Shown here piece by piece: positions 1 to 5,024 of a stretch of DNA of 10,046 nucleotides (within the stretch, counting starts at the first letter, position 1; every line of letters starts with the position of its first letter). The position numbers were made by a program, and so were the translations under genes. The DNA is from Peptococcaceae bacterium. Its GTDB lineage: Bacteria; Bacillota; Peptococcia; Peptococcales; Peptococcaceae. The stretch covers positions 1-10,046 of the forward strand of contig JAHZHI010000067.1 of NCBI GenBank assembly GCA_019420345.1. The letters are read 5' to 3'. The notes under the pieces are model-generated. The model had not been told where the DNA came from. It searched no databases and saw only the letters and a program-made list of their open reading frames with translations.

Positions 1-51
1 AGCGCATGACTGTTAATCATGATGTCACTGGTTCGAGCCCAGTTCGGGGAG
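1..51 (+). tRNA. tRNA-Asn (GTT), 3' part; 5' end lies outside the window
   Basis: Seen directly: an anticodon stem CATGA/TCATG (5-9 with 17-21) closes a seven-base loop CTGTTAA whose anticodon is GTT (12-14), which reads Asn codons. A five-base variable region follows (22-26). The T arm is ACTGG/CCAGT around TTCGAGC (27-43). The 3' acceptor strand is TCGGGGA (44-50) and the discriminator is G51, as expected for Asn. The next bases are CCT, so the terminal CCA is not fully encoded and would have to be completed enzymatically. The D arm and the 5' acceptor strand lie before position 1. A terminator follows at once, so this is the last gene of its transcript. Confidence 0.93.
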
Positions 52-55
52 CCTT

Positions 56-86
56 AAAAGACAGGAAGCGATTCCTGTCTTTTTTT
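56..86 (+). terminator. Intrinsic terminator after tRNA-Asn
   Basis: A 9-bp perfect stem AGACAGGAA/TTCCTGTCT (59-67 with 72-80) is capped by a GCGA tetraloop (GNRA type) and followed by a run of Ts to 86. An A run lies 5' of the stem. It ends the tRNA transcript. The next gene starts 78 bases further on; no convincing promoter pair was found in between, although AT-rich candidates exist around 108-133. Confidence 0.9.
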
Positions 87-164
87 GTTATACTTATTAC
101 AGAAATGTTGTCACCATGTTGTACGAATAATGTTCAGTTAATTTTCATAAAGGAGTGTTGAACG

Positions 165-713
165 ATGTTGGTTGTTGATTGTTGCATACGTGGCGATGAA
201 TCCTGGACCAGAAAATATTATCAATCGTTTCTTGAAAAAAATCATATTAAGAATGTGGATGTCGTAGATCTCCAACATATGACGATGGTGCCTATTGATG
301 CGGCGTATCTGCAGCAGCGCGATGCATTGCGTTACGCAGGTTGTTACGACGACTCATTTTTTCAATTGGCACGGCAATTTCGCGATGCCAATGAAATTTT
401 GATTGCTGCACCTTACTGGGATCTTGCTTTTCCGGCCTTGCTGAAAGTTTATCTGGAACATGTTGCTGTTTGCGATCTCACTTTTGGCTATGATGCTTCC
501 GGCAAAAACGTCGGCTATTGCAAGGCCGATCGTTTGCTGTATTTTTCCAGTTGCGGCGGGTATATTGAAGGTGAACATCTGGGCTTTTCATATGTGAAAG
601 CTTTTGCCAATATGCTTGGCATTGAAAACTGCCAAAGCTATACGCTGGAGGGGATGGATATTGATCCAAGCCTGAGGCAGTCGATCTTTGATCAGGCCGT
701 TCAAAAATTCTAA
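165..713 (+). CDS. NAD(P)H-dependent oxidoreductase, flavodoxin-like fold
   Basis: A 182-residue cytoplasmic flavoprotein-like protein of the AzoR/NQO-type flavodoxin-2 group, which reduces quinones, azo compounds or similar acceptors with NAD(P)H and bound FMN. The sequence shows APYWDLAFPALLKVYLEHV at about 81-100, matching the family's FMN-binding segment (P-x-W/Y-x-F-x-x-P-A-x-L-K-x-Y-x-D). It continues with TFGYD (106-110) and the second flavin loop SSCGGY (128-133). The N-terminal phosphate-binding segment is CCIRGDESWTRKY (6-18), a variant of the usual S-x-R-x-x-S-x-T. The start is the ATG preceded by AGGAG at 151-155. The length is somewhat below the roughly 200 residues of typical AzoR. 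The substrate cannot be inferred. A PAP2 phosphatase gene follows 57 bases downstream without a terminator between. Confidence 0.85.
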   Translation: MLVVDCCIRGDESWTRKYYQSFLEKNHIKNVDVVDLQHMTMVPIDAAYLQQRDALRYAGCYDDSFFQLARQFRDANEILIAAPYWDLAFPALLKVYLEHVAVCDLTFGYDASGKNVGYCKADRLLYFSSCGGYIEGEHLGFSYVKAFANMLGIENCQSYTLEGMDIDPSLRQSIFDQAVQKF

Positions 714-770
714 AACTGTTGTCCGATGTTCAGCCGTGGCTTAATGTTATAATTGGAGGCTGATTTTTGA

Positions 771-1313
771 ATGATTATGGATGCAAATTTTTGGATTCTT
801 GACTGGATTCAACAGCATTTGCGTTCGCCTTTTGGAGATATTGTCGTGCCGCTGATCACTTCCCTGGGAAATGCGGGTATTTTATGGATTCTCATTGGCC
901 TTGTGCTATTGACGCGGCGATCCTGGAGAAAAACAGGCGTTGTGCTGCTGCTTGCCCTCCTTATTGAAGCGTTCTTATGTAATATTGTATTGAAAAACCT
1001 GGTGGCCATGCCTCGGCCATTTACGCTTCACGAAAATGTACAGCTGCTCATACCGGCGCCGCAGGATTATTCTTTCCCTTCAGGGCACACTGGCGCTGCC
1101 TTTGCGTCTGCTGCAGCACTGTATTTTTCACGGGCAAGATACTGGATTATGGCGGTTGTTTTAGCGGTATTGATTGCTTTCTCAAGATTGTATTTGTACA
1201 TGCATTTTCCGACAGACATATTGGGCGGTATCGTCTTAGGTATAGCCAGTGCCTGGATGGCTGTAAGATGCGTTTCGCTGATAGACTCTCGGTATTTAGA
1301 ACAGAAGGATTGA
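771..1313 (+). CDS. PAP2-family membrane phosphatase (undecaprenyl-diphosphatase or PgpB-like)
   Basis: A 180-residue integral membrane phosphatase. All three signature blocks of the type 2 phosphatidic acid phosphatase family are present: K75-x6-R82-P83, P103-S-G-H106, and S138-R-x5-H145-x3-D149. H106 and H145 are the expected catalytic nucleophile/acid pair. Hydrophobic segments lie at about 23-47, 55-72, 105-120, 124-142 and 149-166, as expected for five to six helices. Members of this size remove phosphate from undecaprenyl diphosphate (lipid carrier recycling, BcrC-like) or from phosphatidylglycerol phosphate; the sequence alone does not separate these. GGAGG at 755-759 supports the ATG at 771 rather than the in-frame ATG at 777. 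The stop codon lies in the loop of the following terminator hairpin. Confidence 0.9.
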   Translation: MIMDANFWILDWIQQHLRSPFGDIVVPLITSLGNAGILWILIGLVLLTRRSWRKTGVVLLLALLIEAFLCNIVLKNLVAMPRPFTLHENVQLLIPAPQDYSFPSGHTGAAFASAAALYFSRARYWIMAVVLAVLIAFSRLYLYMHFPTDILGGIVLGIASAWMAVRCVSLIDSRYLEQKD

Positions 1314-1332
1314 TGGTCCTTCTGTTTTTTTT
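1300..1332 (+). terminator. Intrinsic terminator overlapping the end of the PAP2 gene
   Basis: A perfect 10-bp stem AACAGAAGGA/TCCTTCTGTT (1300-1309 with 1317-1326) has a 7-base loop and a T run to 1332. The loop contains the TGA stop of the upstream gene (1311-1313), so the last codons form the 5' arm. A ribosome finishing translation would cover the hairpin, which could couple termination efficiency to translation. It isolates the biotin locus from upstream transcription. Confidence 0.92.
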
Positions 1333-1338
1333 ATGCTA

Positions 1339-1371
1339 ATTGTAAACTGGTTTAACATAATGGTTGACAAT
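1339..1371. promoter_or_regulatory. BirA-type biotin operator upstream of bioY
   Basis: Seen: inverted arms ATTGTAAAC (1339-1347) and GTTGACAAT (1363-1371), complementary at 8 of 9 positions. Known: biotin-repressor boxes have the form TTGTnAACC, a spacer of roughly 13-16 bases, then GGTTnACAA, and sit before bio operons and bioY genes. Here the 9-base arms TTGTAAACT/GGTTGACAA are 13 bases apart. The right arm overlaps a consensus -35 box (TTGACA, 1364-1369), so bound holo-BirA would block RNA polymerase. The site plus a bioY gene directly downstream makes the assignment strong; the birA gene is not in the window. Confidence 0.85.
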
Positions 1372-1392
1372 AGGAGGGGCATGTGAGATACT
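1364..1392 (+). promoter_or_regulatory. Promoter of the bioY-bioD-bioA operon
   Basis: TTGACA (1364-1369), a 17-base spacer, then GATACT (1387-1392; four of six matches to TATAAT). Transcription would begin near 1399, giving a leader of about 90 bases before bioY. A second, weaker candidate -10 is CATAAT (1356-1361) inside the operator, without a recognisable -35. Either one would be controlled by the overlapping BirA box. Confidence 0.65.
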
Positions 1393-1421
1393 CTTTCTAA
1401 CCCAAATGTGGGAAAACTTGG

Positions 1422-1466
1422 TTTGCTTCAAATCGAAATGAGGGGAACAGGACGATTTGAAGCAAA
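1422..1466 (+). promoter_or_regulatory. Perfect 14-bp hairpin in the bioY leader, role unknown
   Basis: TTTGCTTCAAATCG (1422-1435) is exactly complementary to CGATTTGAAGCAAA (1453-1466), with a purine-rich 17-base loop. It is not followed by a T run, so it is not an ordinary terminator. It ends 9 bases before the bioY ribosome binding site (AAGGAG, 1476-1481). A smaller hairpin CCCA-AATG-TGGG (1401-1412) precedes it. Possible roles are mRNA stability, translational control, or a DNA-level operator; none can be chosen from sequence alone. Confidence 0.6.
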
Positions 1467-1488
1467 AATAATCTGAAGGAGATGGACA

Positions 1489-2052
1489 ATGAAGAGAAAT
1501 AAAACAAGGGATTTACTATTATGCGCTTTATTTGCTGCCTTGATTGCGGTGGGTGCGTTTATACGGGTGCCGATTCCTGTGCTCCCGTTTACGCTGCAAT
1601 TTTTATTTACCATGTTGGCAGGTATTTTGCTTGGGGGCCGTTTGGGCGCGCTTTCGGTTTGCGTGTATATGGCCATGGGCCTCATTGGTCTTCCGGTTTT
1701 TACAGAGGGTGGTGGTATCATGTACATTTTTAAACCGAGTTTTGGTTATATCATCGGGTTTGCTGTGGCATCGTATGTGACAGGCATGTTGGTTCAGCGT
1801 GCAGAGACGCCGAGCTTCAAGCGGCTGATTTTGGCGAACTTTGTTGGTTTGGTGATCGTTTACGCGTTTGGCATGGCGTATTACTATTGCATGAGCAACT
1901 TTTACCTAGGTAATCCGATCGGCTTGTTTCCTTTGTTTTTGTATTGCTTCGTGCTCGCTGTTCCGGGGGATATTGTGTTGTGTATCATTGGGGCCATGAT
2001 TGGCAAACGGTTGATTCCAATGATGAAGATGAATGGCGTAAGGCCGTGGTAA
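1489..2052 (+). CDS. bioY: BioY, biotin-specific S component of an ECF transporter
   Basis: A 187-residue membrane protein that binds biotin and imports it, usually together with a shared energizing module (EcfA/EcfA'/EcfT). The BioY pattern is clear: the N-terminal helix ALFAALIAVGAFIRVPIPVL (about 13-32), PFTLQ (33-37), LAGILLGGRLGALSV (43-57), Y60-x-x-x-G-LIGLPVF (to 71), the GGG loop (74-76), KPSFGYIIGF (82-91), and the C-terminal PGDIVLCIIGAMIGKRL (159-175). About six hydrophobic segments are visible. The ATG is preceded by AAGGAG (1476-1481). It is the first gene of the operon, 16 bases upstream of bioD. No EcfA or EcfT gene is present here, so it either uses a module encoded elsewhere or acts alone. 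Regulation by BirA is expected from the operator. Confidence 0.96.
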   Translation: MKRNKTRDLLLCALFAALIAVGAFIRVPIPVLPFTLQFLFTMLAGILLGGRLGALSVCVYMAMGLIGLPVFTEGGGIMYIFKPSFGYIIGFAVASYVTGMLVQRAETPSFKRLILANFVGLVIVYAFGMAYYYCMSNFYLGNPIGLFPLFLYCFVLAVPGDIVLCIIGAMIGKRLIPMMKMNGVRPW

Positions 2053-2068
2053 GGAAAGGTGAACGTTC

Positions 2069-2752
2069 ATGAGAAAAGGTTTGTTTATCACAGGGACTGA
2101 TACAGATGTAGGAAAAACATACGTCACCAGCTTGTTGGTGAAAACGCTGCAGGATTGTGGCGTGCATTCGGCGTATTTCAAGGCAGCCATGAGCGGCAAT
2201 AAGAGAGATGTTTGCGGTCAGCTGGTGCCAGGAGACGCTTTGTATGTCAAAGATCAATCAGGCATTGATCAGCCGCTTGATTCAATGTGCCCGTATCTCT
2301 ACGAAGCCGCTGTTTCCCCGCATTTGGCGTCGATGATGGAAGGTAACCCACTGGTGTTGAGTCATGTGCTGCGCTGCTATGATGCGTTGTGCACCAGCTA
2401 TGATTATGTGACGCTTGAAGGTGCAGGCGGCATTGTCTGTCCCCTGCGCTTTGACGATCAGAAGATTCTGCTGGAAGATTTTATCAAGGCGCGTCCGATG
2501 AATGTGGTGTTGGTGGCCGATGCAGGGCTTGGCACCATTAACGCGGTTGTGCTGAGCGTGGAATATATGAAAGCACGAGACATTTCGGTAAAAGGCATTA
2601 TTTTTAATCGTTTTGAACCAGGGAATAGGCTTCATGAGGACAATGTGAAGATGTGTGAATGTTTGACTGGTGTTCCAATTCTTACCTGCGTCAAAGAAGG
2701 CGACACTACGCTCGCGATGTCTTGTGACATGTTGGCCATGTTGTATGAGTGA
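2069..2752 (+). CDS. bioD: ATP-dependent dethiobiotin synthetase BioD
   Basis: A 227-residue cytoplasmic enzyme that closes the ureido ring: 7,8-diaminopelargonate + CO2 + ATP gives dethiobiotin, the step before BioB. The P-loop is GTDTDVGKTYVTS (9-21). The usual K-P-V-x-S-G block appears as FKAAMSG (37-43), keeping the lysine (K38) and SG. SPH (83-85) corresponds to the substrate-binding P-H region, and LEGAGGIVCPL (116-126) is the second nucleotide-loop signature with E117. Length is normal for the family (about 225). The ATG follows AAAGGTG at 2055-2061. The stop codon overlaps the region of the bioA start codons, suggesting translational coupling. BioD itself looks intact, although its substrate-supplying partner bioA is broken. 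Confidence 0.95.
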   Translation: MRKGLFITGTDTDVGKTYVTSLLVKTLQDCGVHSAYFKAAMSGNKRDVCGQLVPGDALYVKDQSGIDQPLDSMCPYLYEAAVSPHLASMMEGNPLVLSHVLRCYDALCTSYDYVTLEGAGGIVCPLRFDDQKILLEDFIKARPMNVVLVADAGLGTINAVVLSVEYMKARDISVKGIIFNRFEPGNRLHEDNVKMCECLTGVPILTCVKEGDTTLAMSCDMLAMLYE

Positions 2753-2766
2753 GGATGGTGACGACG

Positions 2767-3812
2767 ATGATCTGGTATCCTTATACACAAATGAAAACGA
2801 TGAAAGCACCCTACAAGATTGAACGCGCTCAAGGCGTGTATTTGTACACGCAAGACCAAAAGTTGATTGATTCAACGTCGTCATGGTGGAGCGTGATCCA
2901 TGGGTACAACCACCCAGCCCTGAACCAGGCGATTGAAAAACAGCTGTCATCATTCGCTCATGTGATGTTGGGCGGGCTGACACACGATGCGGTTGAAGCG
3001 CTGTCGGATAAGCTGCAGGCGTGGCTCCCTGGTGATCTTGATTACTGCTTCTTTTCAGATTCAGGCAGTGTAGCGGTAGAGGTGGCCTTAAAAATGGCCC
3101 TTCAATATTATCTCAACCGCGGAGAGACGCAGCGAACGACGGTGCTGGCGCTGGAGCACGCCTATCATGGTGATACCTTTAAAACCATGGAAGTTGGTGA
3201 CGATGACGATTATCACTTTATTTTGAAAGCTTCCAATGCGCACAGAGATGTGATTCATATTCCGACCACCTTGGATGCCTTGGAACAGGCTTTCGCAGAA
3301 CATCATTCACATTTGAATTGCCTGATTGTCGAGCCGCTGCTGCAAGGCGCCGGCGGCATGCGCATGTATGATGTGTCGTTTTTGAAACGTGCGAGAGAAT
3401 TGTGCGATCAATACGGCGTGTTGTTGATTTTTGATGAAGTGGCGACAGGCTTTGGACGCACGGGCCAACTTTTATGGGCAATGCTTTGGCTTGTCGTGTC
3501 GCGCTGGCGTCCATCGACTTGTTCGAAACACAAAATTACCTAGAGAAAATCAAAAAAATCGAAGCCATCACAAGGCGGGAAATATCCGGGTTTGATGACC
3601 CACGCATTAAAGAGATCCGCATCATGGGCGGCTGTGTCTGCGTGGAAGTGTACGATGCCAGAACCCTCAACGGTTATCAGACCTTTACCTATCAGCACGG
3701 TGTGTTCGCGCGCCCGTTTTTGAACTATCTTTACGCGATGGTTCCTTACGTCATCGAAGAAGAAGCGCTCATCAACGTGCTGGCTACCATGAAAGCATGG
3801 TTTCAAAGGTAG
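2767..3812 (+). pseudogene. bioA: bioA pseudogene (adenosylmethionine-8-amino-7-oxononanoate aminotransferase), internal deletion and frameshift
   Basis: BioA makes 7,8-diaminopelargonate from 8-amino-7-oxononanoate with S-adenosylmethionine and PLP. The first part (frame of 2767) carries WYPYTQM, SSWWSVIHGYNHP (about 38-50), FSDSGSVAVEVALKMALQYY (96-115), YHGDT (133-137), IVEPLLQGAGGMRMYD, and FDEVATGFGRTGQL with the PLP aspartate D223. After GRTGQL (codon ending 3471) the reading should continue through the PLP-lysine block (LGKALTGG in E. coli). Instead it jumps to MGNALACRVALASI (from 3474) in another frame, which then runs through ARPFLNYLYAMVPYVI to 3812. Compared with E. coli BioA as I recall it, about 52 residues are missing, including the Schiff-base lysine. 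The first frame stops at TAG 3541-3543. Starts at GTG 2749 or ATG 2755 are also possible. The product cannot be active even if read continuously. Confidence 0.92.
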
Positions 3813-3818
3813 ATAAAG

Positions 3819-3869
3819 ATGACGCTTCAAGAATGGCTGCCGTTTTTGATTCCATATAAGAAAAGCTAG
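3819..3869 (+). CDS. 16-codon ORF, possible remnant of a PLDc_N-type small membrane protein gene
   Basis: An ATG at 3819 follows an SD-like AAAGGT (3805-3810) overlapping the end of bioA and opens a frame encoding MTLQEWLPFLIPYKKS before TAG at 3867-3869. The first twelve residues resemble the start of small phospholipase D N-terminal-domain membrane proteins (a short polar start, then L-I/L-P-F-L-I-P and a hydrophobic helix), but the helix does not follow. The last five codons lie in the 5' arm of the terminator hairpin. It may be the 5' stump of a deleted gene or a chance ORF; a function is not claimed. Confidence 0.3.
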   Translation: MTLQEWLPFLIPYKKS

Positions 3870-3897
3870 ATTGTTGATGAACAATCTAGCTTTTCTT
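3858..3897. terminator. Bidirectional 18-bp terminator between the biotin locus and the XRE gene
   Basis: A perfect 18-bp inverted repeat, AAGAAAAGCTAGATTGTT (3858-3875) against 3880-3897, has a GATG loop. A-rich 5' and T-rich 3' flanks are present on both strands, so it can stop transcription of the biotin operon from the left and of the minus-strand regulator gene, which ends at 3906, from the right. Confidence 0.9.
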
Positions 3898-3905
3898 GTT
3901 AAATA

Positions 3906-4211
3906 TTACATGACCTTAATTAGAGAAAAAAGCGCTTCTTGCTGCTCTTTAGTGAGTTTGTCCCACTGTTCTAATAGCGCGCGTTGTGACTCTGAAAGTG
4001 CTACTGGTGCATCTCCTTCGGCAAAAAGTTGAGAAAGCGTAATGCCGAACGCCTGACAGATTTTTTCAAGCGAGGGCACTGTAGGCACCAGATTTTTGCG
4101 ATACCACGATGAAATGGTAGATTGTGGAAGTCCAGAGCGCTCAGCCAATTGATATTCTGTCCATCCACGCTCCTCGCGATAGCTGGATATTGCAGCTAAA
4201 ATATTTTTCAA
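3906..4211 (-). CDS. Small XRE-family helix-turn-helix transcriptional regulator
   Basis: A DNA-binding protein of about 101 residues. The N-terminal half is a classic Cro/CI-type HTH: residues 4-14 (helix 1), YQLAERSGLPQSTISSWYRK (20-39; scaffold and recognition helices) and PSLEKICQAFGITLSQLFAEG (46-66). The C-terminal part (71-101) is a short helical tail, ALSESQRALLEQWDKLTKEQ, common in small autoregulators and probably involved in dimerisation. I prefer the TTG start at 4211 because AAGGTGA (4223-4217) lies five bases upstream; a GTG at 4220 would add three residues but would overlap that ribosome binding site. It is divergent from the membrane-protein gene at 4380, and the intergenic region has a symmetric repeat between the two promoters. 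I infer that it represses both genes. Confidence 0.88.
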   Translation of the reverse strand: MKNILAAISSYREERGWTEYQLAERSGLPQSTISSWYRKNLVPTVPSLEKICQAFGITLSQLFAEGDAPVALSESQRALLEQWDKLTKEQQEALFSLIKVM

Positions 4212-4243
4212 AGCAATCACCTTAATACTTGTGTTTTTCGTTA

Positions 4244-4249
4244 ATTATA
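4244..4249 (-). promoter_or_regulatory. -10 box of the XRE gene promoter
   Basis: On the minus strand TATAAT reads from 4249 to 4244, about 33 bases before the TTG start. The -35 region (around 4272-4267) is poor, so the promoter may be weak. The first transcribed region carries one arm of the inverted repeat TTAACGAAAA. Confidence 0.55.
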
Positions 4250-4262
4250 GTTCGATAGATTG

Positions 4263-4291
4263 TTGAATAATAATCATTTAAATCGTATAAT
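4263..4291 (+). promoter_or_regulatory. Promoter of the membrane-protein gene
   Basis: TTGAAT (4263-4268), a 17-base spacer, then a perfect TATAAT (4286-4291). Transcription would start near 4298, inside the right operator arm, with about 80 bases of leader before the ATG at 4380. Confidence 0.75.
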
Positions 4292-4379
4292 TTTAACGAA
4301 AAGATGAAGTAGTACTAAAATTCCTAGGTGTGGTTTTTTAGGCTGTATGAAAGAAGTCGTTGACAAAGGGGAGAAAGGT

Positions 4380-4931
4380 ATGGAATTTAAGAAAAATGAT
4401 AAAGAACCAGTTGTAACGGAAGTAGAACCAGTCACAGAGACAAAACAAGATTCAAACATTGAAACGACAAGTAAGGGTGGGTGTTCAAAACTTCTTGCCA
4501 AATGGATCGCTTTCATTATTGTGGGCTTTATTGTATTTGGACCAAACATTTTTTCTGATTCGGATACACAAGAAAATAAAGAAAGCATGGAGGAATATTA
4601 TTTTTCTGTGGCAGAGCAGTTAGTGAGTGAAAATTTGAAATCGCCATCTACCGCTTTATATAGTGAGGAAGAAATTGTTGAAGAAGATGATTATGGAAGA
4701 GTACTTGTTCGACTTGCTGTGGATGCAGAAAATGGCTTTGGCGCAACCATTAGAAATTATGCAGCGGTTGTTATATTGGATTATGATGAAGACGAAGAAA
4801 CCTTTAGATATAATCCTTATTTTGCTGTCCAGCTTTATGACAGTAAATCTTCACAAGAAAATGTCGAAGATGTTGTGAAATCTAACAATAATTGGAATGA
4901 GCCATTTTCGGACGATGAAGAAGATGCATAA
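4380..4931 (+). CDS. Uncharacterised single-pass membrane protein with acidic C-terminal domain
   Basis: A 183-residue protein of unknown function. A polar N-terminal tail (1-40) is followed by one membrane helix, KWIAFIIVGFIVFGPNIF (41-58), then a C-terminal domain (about 70-160) and a very acidic end (SDDEEDA). The domain carries LKSPSTAL (86-93), VDAENGFGATIRN (114-126) and AVVILDY (129-135). From memory, the pattern 'LKSPSTA... VDaqNsFGA..R' recurs in small hypothetical proteins of Bacillota; its role is not known to me. The positive-inside rule (KLLAK before the helix) would place the C-terminal domain outside. GGGGAG at 4368-4373 selects the ATG at 4380; an in-frame ATG at 4347 lacks a good site. 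AT-rich codon use compared with neighbours suggests transfer. It is divergent from the XRE gene and probably under its control. Confidence 0.75.
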   Translation: MEFKKNDKEPVVTEVEPVTETKQDSNIETTSKGGCSKLLAKWIAFIIVGFIVFGPNIFSDSDTQENKESMEEYYFSVAEQLVSENLKSPSTALYSEEEIVEEDDYGRVLVRLAVDAENGFGATIRNYAAVVILDYDEDEETFRYNPYFAVQLYDSKSSQENVEDVVKSNNNWNEPFSDDEEDA

Positions 4932-4966
4932 TTTTACCTGAATTTTATTGTTTTTACTTGAAACAA

Positions 4967-5006
4967 AAAAGGCCGATTGAATGTGTTAGCACTCAATCGG
5001 TCTTTT
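4967..5006. terminator. Bidirectional terminator between the membrane-protein gene and the decarboxylase gene
   Basis: A 14-bp stem, AAAAGGCCGATTGA (4967-4980) against 4993-5006 with one G-T pair, is topped by a small GTG/CAC extension (4983-4985 with 4990-4992). A and T tracts flank it on both sides. The genes converge here, so it serves both directions. Confidence 0.9.
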
Positions 5007-5024
5007 ATTGTTATGTATTTATGC

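Larger units (their letters stand above)
4235..4302. promoter_or_regulatory. Symmetric divergent operator region
   Basis: TTTTCGTTAA (4235-4244) is exactly repeated in inverted orientation as TTAACGAAAA (4293-4302). Each arm is directly or nearly directly downstream of a TATAAT box for its own strand (4249-4244 minus, 4286-4291 plus). At the middle lies an imperfect palindrome GATTGTT-GAAT-AATAATC (4258-4275; one mismatch in seven pairs). This is what one expects of operators for a regulator encoded by one of the divergent genes; binding by the adjacent XRE protein is an inference. Confidence 0.6.

Noticed and set aside
748..753. Perfect TATAAT with extended TG (745-753) just before the PAP2 gene
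   Set aside because: No -35 at proper distance, and a start near 760 would leave the GGAGG site (755-759) outside the transcript. Probably chance in AT-rich DNA; a leaderless transcript cannot be excluded.
1372..1386. AGGAGGGG followed by ATG TGA, a start-stop minimal ORF
   Set aside because: It lies upstream of the predicted bioY transcription start, inside the promoter spacer, so it would not be transcribed from the main promoter.
3474..3812. Independent 112-residue protein starting at the ATG in MGNALAC
   Set aside because: The sequence matches the interior and C terminus of BioA, and no ribosome binding site precedes this ATG; it is the distal fragment of the broken gene.
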